Part shown: positions 26,345 to 35,648 of the stretch, in pieces | Position numbering within the stretch: the stretch's first letter is position 1 | Layout: each line of letters begins with the position of its first letter | Source: Streptantibioticus ferralitis | GTDB lineage: Bacteria; Actinomycetota; Actinomycetes; Streptomycetales; Streptomycetaceae | Direction: 5' to 3' | Length of the DNA stretch: 63,281 nucleotides | Assembly (NCBI RefSeq): GCF_029223525.1 | Contig: NZ_JARHTQ010000040.1 | Coordinates: 1 to 63,281, forward strand | Translations under genes and position numbers: made by a program | Notes under the pieces: generated by a model | Databases searched by the model: none | What the model saw: the letters and a program-made list of their open reading frames with translations, nothing else | Told to the model about the DNA's origin: nothing

Positions 26345-27531
26345 ATGGCCCACCTGTCCCCACCGTCGCCGGCCGCCGCCGGTCCCGCGAAGCGCTCCGC
26401 GCGGCCCGCCAAGACGCCGCCGGAGGCCACCGGCCCCGGCCATACTCCGCCGCCCGGTTGGCACCCCCGGATCGACCCGGCACCGCTGCTGCCGGAGCCG
26501 GAGCCCTACCGGCTGCTCGGCACCCCCGCCGCCCGGGACGTCGACCCCGCACTGCTGCGCCGGTTGTACGAGGAGCTGGTGCGCGGCCGCCGCTACAACC
26601 GGCAGGCGACCGCCCTCACCCAGCAGGGCAGGCTGGCGGTGTATCCGTCGAGCACCGGGCAGGAGGCCTGCCAGGTCGCCGCGGCGCTGGCGCTGCGGCC
26701 GCAGGACTGGCTCTTCCCCAGTTACCGGGACACCCTCGCGGTCGTCGCACGGGGCGTCGACCCGGTGCAGGCACTGACCCTGCTCCGCGGGGACTGGCAC
26801 ACCGGATACGACCCGCGGGCGCGGCATGTCGCACCGCTGTGCACCCCGCTGGCCACCCAGCTTCCCCATGCGGTCGGCCTCGCGCACGCGGCCCGGCTGG
26901 CGGGCGATGACACGGTGGCGCTCGCGCTCGTCGGTGACGGCGGCACCAGCGAGGGCGACTTCCACGAGGCGCTCAACTTCGCCGCGGTATGGCACGCACC
27001 GGTTGTCTTCCTGATACAGAACAACGGATTCGCGATCTCGGTACCGCTGGAGAAGCAGACCGCCGCGCCGTCGCTCGCCCACAAGGCCGTCGGCTACGGG
27101 ATGCCGGGACGCCTGGTGGACGGAAACGACGCCCCGGCCGTGCACCAGGTGCTGAGCGAGGCGATCGAACGGGCCAGGACCGGAGGCGGTCCCACGCTGG
27201 TCGAGGCCGTCACCTACCGGATAGACGCCCACACCAACGCCGATGACGCCACCCGCTACCGCGATGCCGTACAGGTCGATCAGTGGCGCGCGCACGATCC
27301 CATCGACCTGCTGGAGCGCGAGCTGCGCGACCGGGACCTCATCGATGACGCGGAGCTGAAGGCCGTCGCGGAGAGCGCCGAAGCGCTGGCGGCGCGGCTG
27401 CGCGAGGAGATGAACGCAGATCCGGTGCTGGACCCGATGGAGCTGTTCGACCACGTCTACGCCGAGCAGACCGCTCAACTACGCGAACAGGCCGCCCAGC
27501 TGCGGGCTGAGCTGGATGCCGAGGAGGACCG

Positions 27532-27535
<4 letters not shown>
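26345..27535 (+). CDS. bkdA: branched-chain 2-oxoacid dehydrogenase E1 alpha (first copy)
   Basis: 396 residues. Thiamine-diphosphate E1 alpha: YPSSTGQEACQVAAALAL, the ThDP motif GDGGTSEGDFHEALNFAAVWHAPVVFLIQNN, and the phosphorylation-loop-like YRIDAHTNADDATRYRD region. The first ~40 residues are Pro/Ala-rich and probably disordered. With E1 beta it decarboxylates 2-oxoacids of valine, leucine and isoleucine to feed branched starter units and catabolism. ATG 26345 follows GAGGAGG. bkdB overlaps its end by 4 bases. Confidence 0.93.
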
Positions 27536-28556
<1,021 letters not shown>

Positions 28557-28557
<1 letters not shown>

Positions 28558-29903
28558 TGCCGCAGGTGTTGGAGTTCACCCTGCCCGACCTGGGGGAGGG
28601 GTTGACCGAGGCCGAGATCGTACGGTGGCTGGTCGAGGTCGGCGATGTGGTCGCCGTCGACCAGCCGGTGGTCGAGGTCGAGACGGCGAAGGCCATGGTC
28701 GAGGTGCCGTGTCCCTACGGTGGCGTGGTCACCGCGCGGTTCGGCGAGCCGGGTGACGAAGTGCCGGTCGGCAAGCCGCTGGTGACGGTCGCGGTGGACG
28801 GTCAGGGTGCCGCGCCGGAGTCCGTCGCGGACTTTCCGGACACCGCGCGCCAGACCGGTGGCTCCGGCGCTGAGTCGGGTTCCGGGAGCGTGCTCGTCGG
28901 GTACGGGACGGGCGGCGCGGCTCCGCGCCGGCGCCGGGTCCGGCCGGGCGCGGACGTGCGCGCCGAAGACGGTGCGGAAGGCGGTGCGGAAGGCGGCGTC
29001 GCCGAGGGACCGGTGCCCGTCGTCTCCCCGCTTGTCCGTCGGCTGGCGCGTGAACACGGCCTGGATCTGCGTACGTTGCGCGGCACCGGGAAGAACGGCC
29101 TGATACTGCGCACGGACGTCGAGCGCGCCATCGCCGCGGCGGAGCCCGCGACCGTCCCCGCCCTCGCCAACGGGTCTGCCACACAGGCCGGTTCGCCGGT
29201 GGCCGTCGGTACGGAGACCCGGGTGCCGTTGCGCGGCCTGCGCGGCCTGGTCGCCGAGAAGCTGTCCCGCAGCCGACGGGAGATCCCCGACGCCACCACC
29301 TGGGTGGACGCCGACGCCACGGAGCTGCTGGCGGTGCGGGCCGCGATGAACGCCGCCAGCGGTGCCCGGAAAGTGTCGGTGCTGGCGCTGCTGGCCCGTA
29401 TCTGCACCGCGGCGCTGGCCCGCTACCCCGAGCTCAACGCCAGGGTGGACACCGAGCGCAACGAGATAGTGCGGCTGCCGGCCGTGCATCTCGGATTCGC
29501 CGCGCAGACCGACCGCGGCCTGGTCGTACCGGTGATCAGGGACGCCCACGCCCGGACGACCGAAGAGCTGGCGGCGGAGATCGCCCGCCTCACCGAGGCG
29601 GCCCGCGCGGGCACGCTCAGCCCCGCCGAACTCACCGGAGGCACCTTCACGCTCAACAACTACGGGGTGTTCGGGGTCGACGGCTCCACGCCGATCATCA
29701 ACCACCCCGAGGCGGCGATGCTCGGCGTCGGGCGAATAGCGGCCAAACCGTGGGTTCATGAAGGCGAGTTGGCGGTACGGCAGGTCGTCCAACTGTCCTT
29801 CACCTTCGATCACCGGGTCTGCGACGGCGGAACGTCCGGCGGCTTCCTGCGCTTCGTCGCGGACTGTGTGGAGCAGCCCGCGGTGCTGCTGCGCGGCGTG
29901 TAG
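28557..29903 (+). CDS. bkdC: branched-chain 2-oxoacid dehydrogenase E2 acyltransferase (first copy)
   Basis: 448 residues. Lipoyl domain 1-80 with the lipoylated lysine in VEVETAKAMVEVP; linker; peripheral-subunit-binding domain about 155-190 (VSPLVRRLAREHGLDLRTLRGTGKNGLILRTDV); catalytic domain to the end with active-site HRVCDG. It moves the acyl group from lipoyl to CoA. No E3 gene is nearby, so a shared dihydrolipoamide dehydrogenase must be encoded elsewhere. The operon ends at the paired hairpins at 30002-30041. Confidence 0.94.
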
Positions 29904-30001
29904 GCCGCGGGGCCGCTCTGGGGGGCGGAGACGGGTGGTTCGGCGCCGGGGGCTCGGCCGTGGGGGTTGCTCGCTGTTGCGGCGGGATCCTTCTGGGCCA
30001 G

Positions 30002-30041
30002 GCCCCCGCTTTCGGGGGCAAGCCCACACCCCCTGTGGGGG
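30002..30041. terminator. paired hairpins after bkdABC
   Basis: GCCCCCG-CTTT-CGGGGGC at 30002-30019 and CCCCC-TGT-GGGGG at 30029-30041, about 100 bases after the bkdC stop and just before the next gene. Confidence 0.6.
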
Positions 30042-30062
30042 CGGCGGGGCATACTCGCGGGC

Positions 30063-30989
30063 ATGGGGATCAGGACCGGATACGACGCCGTCGTGCTCGC
30101 CGGGGGCGCCGCGCGACGGTTGGGCGGGGCCGACAAACCGGCCCTTCGGGTGGGCGGTACGACTCTGCTCGACCGCGTGCTCGACGCCTGCGCGGGCGCG
30201 GGCGCCACGGTCGTCGTGGGGCCGCGCCGCCACACCCTGCGGCCGGTTCGGTGGACCCGGGAGAGCCCGCCCGGCGGCGGTCCGCTGCCCGCCTTGGCGG
30301 CGGGGCTCCGGCACACCTCGGCGGAGCTGGTCCTCGTCCTCGCCGCCGACCTGCCGTTCCTCACCCCGGCGACGGTGGCCGCACTGCTCGACGCGGTATC
30401 CGCCGATGCCGACGGTGCCGTGCTGGTGGACCCGGAGGGCATCGAGAACCCACTGGTCGCCGCGTACCGCGCGGCCGGGCTGCGCCGCGAACTCGACCTG
30501 CTGGTGGAGGAGCGCGGCGCTTTGGACGGCCTGCCGCTGCGGCGGCTCACCGCCCGGCTGGAACTGCGGCGGCTACCCGACCCGGGCGGCCTGGCCTCCT
30601 TCGACTGCGACACCTGGGATGCCCTGGATACCGCCCGCGCGCGGATCAGGGAGCATGGACATGTGCTGGACGAATGGATTGCCGCGGCCAAGGCCGAACT
30701 CGGTATCGACCTCGATGTCGACACCGCGACCCTGCTCGACCTCGCGCGCGACGCCGCGCACGGAGTGGCCCGCCCGGCCGCACCGCTGACGACGTTCCTG
30801 GTCGGATACGCGGCGGCGGGCGCGGGCGGTGGGCCCGAGGCGGTGGCGGAGGCCACCCGCAAGGCCGCGGAGCTCGCCCGGCGTTGGGCCGCGGAGAGCA
30901 CCGGGAACGCCGGGGTCGGCGAGAACCCCGGGGGCACCGCGGCCGACGGCGGCTCGGGTGAGCACGGGGCGGGAACGTCCGCCCGATGA
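30063..30989 (+). CDS. MobA-like nucleotidyltransferase fused to DUF6457
   Basis: 308 residues. Residues 1-195 are a MobA/MocA-type nucleotidyltransferase: LAGGAARRLGGADKPAL binds the nucleotide phosphates, and LVLAADLPFLTP carries the metal-binding aspartate. Residues about 200-270 (HVLDEWIAAAKAELGIDLDVDTATLLDLARDAAHGVARPAAPLTTFLVGYAAA) are a separate DUF6457 domain, found alone or fused to MobA in actinobacteria. It probably attaches GMP to molybdopterin. It overlaps moeA by 4 bases, supporting a molybdenum cofactor role. Tail beyond 275 is disordered. Confidence 0.88.
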   Translation: MGIRTGYDAVVLAGGAARRLGGADKPALRVGGTTLLDRVLDACAGAGATVVVGPRRHTLRPVRWTRESPPGGGPLPALAAGLRHTSAELVLVLAADLPFLTPATVAALLDAVSADADGAVLVDPEGIENPLVAAYRAAGLRRELDLLVEERGALDGLPLRRLTARLELRRLPDPGGLASFDCDTWDALDTARARIREHGHVLDEWIAAAKAELGIDLDVDTATLLDLARDAAHGVARPAAPLTTFLVGYAAAGAGGGPEAVAEATRKAAELARRWAAESTGNAGVGENPGGTAADGGSGEHGAGTSAR

Positions 30990-32584
30990 CCCCCTTCGCC
31001 GCATCCGGCCACCGGACGACCAACCCCCGCGAGGGCGCCGCCCCCGCCTCCGAGGCGACCGACCCCCGTGAGGGCGCCGCCTCCGCCTGCGAGGCGACCG
31101 ACCCCCGTGAGGGTGCCGCCTCCGCCTGCGAGGCGACCGACCCCCGTGAGGGTGCCGCCTCCGCCTGCGATGTGGCCGATGCCTGCGGATGTGACCCGGC
31201 TCCCGCGGCCTCCGAGGCGACCGGCCCCCGTGAGGGTGCAGTCCCCGCCTCCGATGTGGCCGATGCTCGCGTGGGCGCCGCCTCGGTCTCCGATGTGACC
31301 GACCCCCGTGAGGGCGCCGTCCCCGCCTCCGAGGCGACCGACCCCCGTGAGGGCGCCGCACCCGATGTCGCTCTGCCCTGGACCGAGGCGTGTCGCGTCG
31401 CGCGGGGCGCGGGGCGGCGGCTGGCCGCGGTGCGGCGGTCGCTGGACGACGCGGTGGGCGGCGTGCTGGACGGGCCGCTGGAGGCGTTGACGGATCTGCC
31501 CGCGTTCGACACCTCGGCGATGGACGGCTGGGCGGTCGCCGGTCCCGGGCCCTGGCAGGTGGTCGGCGAGGCGCTGGCCGGACAGCGCCCGCACCCCGCA
31601 CTGCTGAACGGCCAAGCGGTCCGCATCGCCACGGGAGCCGCGGTTCCGCCCGGGGCGACCGCCGTCATACGCAGGGAACACGGGCGTATCGCCCAGGACC
31701 CCACCACTCCCCAGTCGACCTCCCCGCACCGCGCCGGTCCCGAACGGCCGCACCTCACGGTCGCGCGGCCGCCGGTTCCCGGTCAGGACGTGCGGCCGCG
31801 CGGTCAGGAGTGCCGCGCGGGCGACCGGCTGCTGCCGTCCGGCAGCGCTGTCACCGCGGCGGTCCTCGGGCTGGCGGCGGCGGCCGGATACGACGAGCTG
31901 CGCGTCGTCCCGCGGCCCCGGGTGGATCTCCTCGTACTCGGTGACGAGTTGCTGTGGCACGGTCTGCCGCGCGACGGCCGGGTGAGGGACGCGCTCGGTC
32001 CGCTGCTCGCGCCCTGGCTGCGCCGACTCGGCGGTGAGGTCGGTGCCGTACGGAGGCTGGGCGATGACCCGGAGCTGCTGTACCGGGCCGTGAGCGACAG
32101 CGAGGCCGACCTGGTGGTCACCACCGGGGGCACGGCGTCGGGACCGGTCGACTTCGTCCACCCCGTGCTGCGCCGACTTGGCGCGCGCCTGCTGGTGGAC
32201 GGCGTCGCGGTGCGCCCAGGACATCCGATGCTGGTGGCCCAACTCACCGGCGGGCGGCCGTTCGTCGGGCTGCCGGGCAATCCGCTCGCCGCGGTGTCCG
32301 GTGTGCTGACACTCGTCGCGCCCGTCCTGCGGACGCTCGGCGGACGCCCGGAACCCGCCACGCGGCGCGCCGTGTTGACCGATGGCGTTCCCGGACATCC
32401 CACGGACACCCGGCTGGTGCCGGTCGCGCTCAACGAGCGGACGAACACGGCCGAACCGCTGCGCTTCCACGGTCCCGCGATGCTGCGCGGTCTCGCGGCG
32501 GCGGACGCGATGGCGGTGATCACGCCCGGTGGTGCGGCATCGGCCGGAACCGAGGTCGCCGTCCTGGACCTCGACTGGGACTAG
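30986..32584 (+). CDS. moeA: molybdopterin molybdotransferase MoeA with repetitive N-terminal extension
   Basis: 532 residues; ordinary MoeA is about 400. The enzyme core starts near residue 128 and shows FDTSAMDGWAV, GAAVPPGATAV, the LLVLGDEL and TTGGTASGPVDFVHP motifs of the MoaB/Mog fold, and FVGLPGNPLAAVSG. It inserts molybdate into molybdopterin-AMP. The first ~125 residues are seven PREGA repeats of unknown purpose. ATG 30986 overlaps the MobA-like stop by 4 bases; the repeat region keeps GC-rich third positions as in a translated gene, though an internal start just before the core cannot be excluded. Confidence 0.88.
   Translation: MTPFAASGHRTTNPREGAAPASEATDPREGAASACEATDPREGAASACEATDPREGAASACDVADACGCDPAPAASEATGPREGAVPASDVADARVGAASVSDVTDPREGAVPASEATDPREGAAPDVALPWTEACRVARGAGRRLAAVRRSLDDAVGGVLDGPLEALTDLPAFDTSAMDGWAVAGPGPWQVVGEALAGQRPHPALLNGQAVRIATGAAVPPGATAVIRREHGRIAQDPTTPQSTSPHRAGPERPHLTVARPPVPGQDVRPRGQECRAGDRLLPSGSAVTAAVLGLAAAAGYDELRVVPRPRVDLLVLGDELLWHGLPRDGRVRDALGPLLAPWLRRLGGEVGAVRRLGDDPELLYRAVSDSEADLVVTTGGTASGPVDFVHPVLRRLGARLLVDGVAVRPGHPMLVAQLTGGRPFVGLPGNPLAAVSGVLTLVAPVLRTLGGRPEPATRRAVLTDGVPGHPTDTRLVPVALNERTNTAEPLRFHGPAMLRGLAAADAMAVITPGGAASAGTEVAVLDLDWD
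31025..31369. repeat. in-frame tandem repeats in 5' part of moeA
   Basis: Seven copies of a unit encoding PREGA at protein positions 14, 27, 40, 53, 81, 107 and 120. The first units are exactly 39 bases (13 codons, PREGAASACEATD); later ones carry longer inserts of variable length. All are multiples of 3, so the frame is kept. Confidence 0.9.
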
Positions 32585-32867
32585 CCGACCGCACGCCGAC
32601 CCCGCCGCCCGCGTTGTCGTGGTAGCCCTCGCGGTCCGCGTGGACGATGAACGCCGTCGCGACCAGCACCGCGGCGGCGATCGCCAGACGCCGGCCCACC
32701 TGCCGCAACGGCGCCACCGCGGCTTCGGCGGGCAGCAGCACATGGCCGCCGGCCGCGGGGTCCAGGGCGGCAGCGGTGGCGGCATCCGCATCGGCGTCGG
32801 TGGCGGCAGCGTTCCGCGGCGACCGCAGTCGGGGTGCTCTGCCGTTCCTCGGCCGAGGGTCTGTCAT
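32520..32867 (-). pseudogene. truncated potassium-channel-like N-terminus
   Basis: Frame from ATG 32867. After a disordered start come PLRQVGRRLAIAAAVLVATAFIVHADREGYHDN, which closely resembles the cytoplasmic segment and first helix of actinobacterial two-helix K+ channels (normally followed by a pore with TTTGYGD and a TrkA-N domain). Here the frame instead runs into the antisense of the moeA 3' end and stops at 32520 after 115 codons; no pore or RCK domain exists between here and moeA. I read it as a deletion remnant. The channel assignment is from motif memory. Confidence 0.6.
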
Positions 32868-32999
32868 CTCGGGTACGTCGGGTGCGTGGGGGAGCCGCGG
32901 CGGCGGTGGCGTATCGGGCGTTCCGCGGTGTCGGCGGTGCCTTGCGCCGCGGTCCCATGGTCGCTGATGCGAAGGGGCGCGCGGAGTAGCCTCGCGCTC

Positions 33000-33977
33000 A
33001 TGTACGCGATCACGATTCCCGACCCCGGCGGTCCGGAGGCCCTGGTGTGGGCCGAGGTCCCCGACCCCGAACCAGGCGAGGGCGAGGTGCTGGTCGATGT
33101 GGTGGCCAGTGCCGTCAACCGCGCCGATCTGCTGCAGCGTCAGGGCTTCTACGATCCGCCGCCCGGCGCTCCCCCGTACCCGGGTCTGGAGTGCTCGGGG
33201 CGGATCTCGGCGCTCGGCCCGGGCGTCTCCGGCTGGTCGGTCGGCGACGAGGTGTGTGCGCTGCTCTCGGGCGGCGGCTACGCGCATCGGGTGGCCGTCC
33301 CGGCGGGCCAACTGCTCCCCGTCCCCAGAGGTGTTGACCTCGTGGAGGCGGCCGCGCTGCCCGAGGTCGCCGCGACGGTGTGGTCCAACGTCTTCATGAT
33401 CGCCCATCTGCGGCCGGGCGAGACGCTGTTGGTGCACGGCGGTGCGAGCGGTATCGGCACCATGGCGGTCCAGCTCGCCAAGGCGGTCGGCGCCCGGGTC
33501 GCCGTGACGGCCTCGGGACAGCAGAAGCTGGAGCGCTGCCGCGAGTTGGGCGCGGATGTCCTGATCAACTACCGGGAGCAGGACTTCGTCGAGGAACTGC
33601 GCACGGCCACCGACGGCACTGGCGCGGACGTCATTCTCGACATCGTCGGCGCCAAGTACCTCAGCCGGAACGTGGACGCGCTGGCGGTCAACGGCCGTCT
33701 TGCCATCATCGGCCTACAGGGCGGCACGAAGGCCGAGTTGGACCTCGGCAAGCTGCTGGGCAAGCGCGCCGCGGTGATGGCCACATCGCTGCGCGGCCGC
33801 CCGCTCGACGAGAAGGCGGCGATCATCGCGGCGGTGCGCGAACATGTCTGGCCGCTGATCGAGAGCGGCCGGGTCAGGCCGATTGTGGACCGCACCCTCC
33901 CGATGCGCGAAGCGGCGCAGGCGCACCGGGTGGTCGAGGCGAGCGAGCACGTGGGCAAGGTCGTACTCGTCGTCTGA
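33000..33977 (+). CDS. NAD(P)H quinone oxidoreductase (PIG3-like, zinc-independent MDR)
   Basis: 325 residues. GroES-like N-domain (VVASAVNRADLLQRQGFYDPPPGAPPYPGLECSG), Rossmann motif LLVHGGASGIGTMAVQLAKAVGARVAVTA, and the PIG3-type stretch GADVILDIVGAKYLSRNVDALAVNGRLAIIGLQGG. No catalytic or structural zinc cysteines are seen. Likely reduces quinones or enones with NADPH. It starts 133 bases beyond the channel remnant and ends at the hairpin at 33990. Confidence 0.93.
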   Translation: MYAITIPDPGGPEALVWAEVPDPEPGEGEVLVDVVASAVNRADLLQRQGFYDPPPGAPPYPGLECSGRISALGPGVSGWSVGDEVCALLSGGGYAHRVAVPAGQLLPVPRGVDLVEAAALPEVAATVWSNVFMIAHLRPGETLLVHGGASGIGTMAVQLAKAVGARVAVTASGQQKLERCRELGADVLINYREQDFVEELRTATDGTGADVILDIVGAKYLSRNVDALAVNGRLAIIGLQGGTKAELDLGKLLGKRAAVMATSLRGRPLDEKAAIIAAVREHVWPLIESGRVRPIVDRTLPMREAAQAHRVVEASEHVGKVVLVV

Positions 33978-33989
33978 GCGGGTCCGTGG

Positions 33990-34026
33990 CGAAGGGGGCG
34001 ACGGAGGAGTTCCGGCGCCCCCTTCG
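33990..34026. terminator. hairpin terminator after quinone oxidoreductase
   Basis: Perfect 11-base stem CGAAGGGGGCG / CGCCCCCTTCG with a 15-base loop, 13 bases past the stop. Confidence 0.8.
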
Positions 34027-34128
34027 CGCGTCCATCATCCGCCGTCTGCCCGAGATGCCGGGATTGTTGCTCTATGTAACGCTGAAGGCACCGGACGATT
34101 CAGCCATGGAAGGCGGAGGTGCCGTGCC

Positions 34129-34908
34129 GTGACGTCAGCAGCCCGAAACCGGTACGCGCCCGGCAGGGCAGCGGGTCTCGCCATCGCCGTATCGGCCACG
34201 CTGATGTCCTTCGCAGTGCACGCGCCGCCCGCCGCCGCGCACTCGCACCGCATACACCACGGCTGCATACACCGCAGCCGCGTACACCACATACGGCAGC
34301 CGCAGCCCGGCTCCGTGACCCACACCGCGCCGCGCGCCCCGCACCGCCTCTCGACGGCGCGACCGAAGCCCGGCGGGCTGGCCGGGACCAGGGCGGGCGA
34401 AGGCCGCAGGCATCCGGGGCGCGGCGCCGACCAGCCGGAACTCGGCGTACCGGCGCCCGCGCATCCCGCCGAACCCCAGCATCGGACACCCGACGCCGCA
34501 CCGCGTGACCGCGCCCCCGCCCACCCGCCGCGGCCAGGGCACATACCCCGGCCGCCGCACCAGCCCCGCCGGCCCCAGCGGTCCGAGCGGGACGGATCGG
34601 CGGCCGACGCCGCGATGCTGCCGGACCCGTGGCAGGACGGCGCCCTCGACCCGTGGCAGGACGAGGAGGACCCACCGCAGGCGGGGGACGTGCGTCCGCA
34701 CGTCACCAGGACCATGGACCCGCCCGCACCGCAGCCCTCGCAGCCAGTCGCCCCCAGCGCCTCGCCCACCGGCTCCGCCGTCCTCGGCGCAGGTCAGGCT
34801 GCCCGCCGCCCCGGTGGCCCGGTGTTCGACATACTGCCGCTCGGCACCGGCTTCGCCCTGATCGGCCTCGGGTTCGGCTTCATAGCGCTGCGACTGCGCC
34901 GCCGCTGA
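34129..34908 (+). CDS. secreted Pro/His/Arg-rich protein with C-terminal membrane anchor
   Basis: 259 residues from GTG 34129, with GGAGG 9 bases upstream. Signal peptide at about 1-38 (GRAAGLAIAVSATLMSFAVHAPPAAAHS). The middle is low-complexity and rich in His, Arg and Pro (HRIHHGCIHRSRVHHIRQ and later). An acidic segment with twice-repeated DPWQD(G/E) follows, then a C-terminal helix LPLGTGFALIGLGFGFIALRLRRR. The end resembles sortase-type tails (hydrophobic helix plus arginines) but a clear LPxTG or LAxTG is missing. Function unknown; probably a cell-surface protein. Confidence 0.6.
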   Translation: MTSAARNRYAPGRAAGLAIAVSATLMSFAVHAPPAAAHSHRIHHGCIHRSRVHHIRQPQPGSVTHTAPRAPHRLSTARPKPGGLAGTRAGEGRRHPGRGADQPELGVPAPAHPAEPQHRTPDAAPRDRAPAHPPRPGHIPRPPHQPRRPQRSERDGSAADAAMLPDPWQDGALDPWQDEEDPPQAGDVRPHVTRTMDPPAPQPSQPVAPSASPTGSAVLGAGQAARRPGGPVFDILPLGTGFALIGLGFGFIALRLRRR

Positions 34909-35012
34909 GGGGCCGCTTATGTCAGAAACCCGGGGGAAGGCGGTAGGAGGGTGGATCACGTGTGCGCCGGGGCACACCCAAGGGTGAACCAGGTGTGCGA
35001 GAGAATGGCGGC

Positions 35013-35567
35013 ATGGAGATGCCGATGAACGAACGGTCGCAGCAGGACAACCCGCATGTGCTGGTCGTCGGCCCGGACGGAATGGCCCTGGGCGGCCAGA
35101 GCGGTCAGGAAGGCGAGTCTCGCGAGGTTCCGGTCACCGAGATGGTCGAGCAGCCCGCGAAGGTCATGCGCATCGGCAGCATGATCAAGCAGCTTCTGGA
35201 GGAAGTGCGGGCGGCACCTCTCGACGAGGCGAGTCGACAGCGCCTCAAGGAGATCCACCACAGCTCGATCAAGGAGCTGGAAGACGGTCTGGCACCGGAG
35301 CTCGTCGAGGAGTTGGAGCGGCTCTCGCTCCCGTTCACCGAGGAGAGCGTGCCGAGCGAGGCCGAACTGCGCATCGCCCAGGCCCAGTTGGTCGGCTGGC
35401 TGGAGGGCCTGTTCCACGGCATCCAGACCACCCTGTTCGCCCAGCAGATGGCCGCACGGGCGCAGTTGGAGCAGATGAGGCGCGCTCTTCCGCCGGGACT
35501 TGTCTCGGGCCATGAGGACGAGGAGGGCGGCCACCCGGGCGCCACCCGCTCGGGGCCGTACCTGTAG
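35013..35567 (+). CDS. bpa: bacterial proteasome activator Bpa
   Basis: 184 residues, the known size. ATP-independent ring-shaped activator that opens the 20S proteasome gate. Core four-helix signature: VMRIGSMIKQLLEEVRAAPLDEASRQRLKEIHHSSIKELEDGLAPELVEELERLSLPF, then EAELRIAQAQLVGWLEGLFHGIQTTLFAQQMAARAQL. The C-terminus is GPYL, matching the Gly-x-Tyr-Leu tail that docks into the proteasome alpha ring. ATG 35013 chosen; ATG 35019 and 35025 are possible. The proteasome genes themselves are not in this window. Confidence 0.95.
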   Translation: MEMPMNERSQQDNPHVLVVGPDGMALGGQSGQEGESREVPVTEMVEQPAKVMRIGSMIKQLLEEVRAAPLDEASRQRLKEIHHSSIKELEDGLAPELVEELERLSLPFTEESVPSEAELRIAQAQLVGWLEGLFHGIQTTLFAQQMAARAQLEQMRRALPPGLVSGHEDEEGGHPGATRSGPYL

Positions 35568-35578
35568 CCCGCGGGAAA

Positions 35579-35619
35579 CGAAGGGTCCCGGCACACTTGG
35601 CGTGTGCCGGGACCCTTCG
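35579..35619. terminator. strong bidirectional hairpin terminator
   Basis: Perfect 18-base stem (CGAAGGGTCCCGGCACAC and its complement) with a 5-base loop, between bpa and the convergent kinase gene. Confidence 0.92.
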
Positions 35620-35648
35620 TGTTCGGCCGTCAGTCGTCGCTCTTCGGG

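Noticed and set aside
29810-32791. 993-codon open frame on the minus strand across bkdC, the MobA-like gene and moeA
   Set aside because: It is antisense to three well-supported genes, has low-complexity Arg/Gly/Ser composition and no ribosome binding site. It is open only because of high GC.
34960-34977. GTGTGC / GCACAC hairpin before bpa as a riboswitch or attenuator
   Set aside because: Six-base stem only, with no terminator or conserved aptamer pattern; too weak to call.
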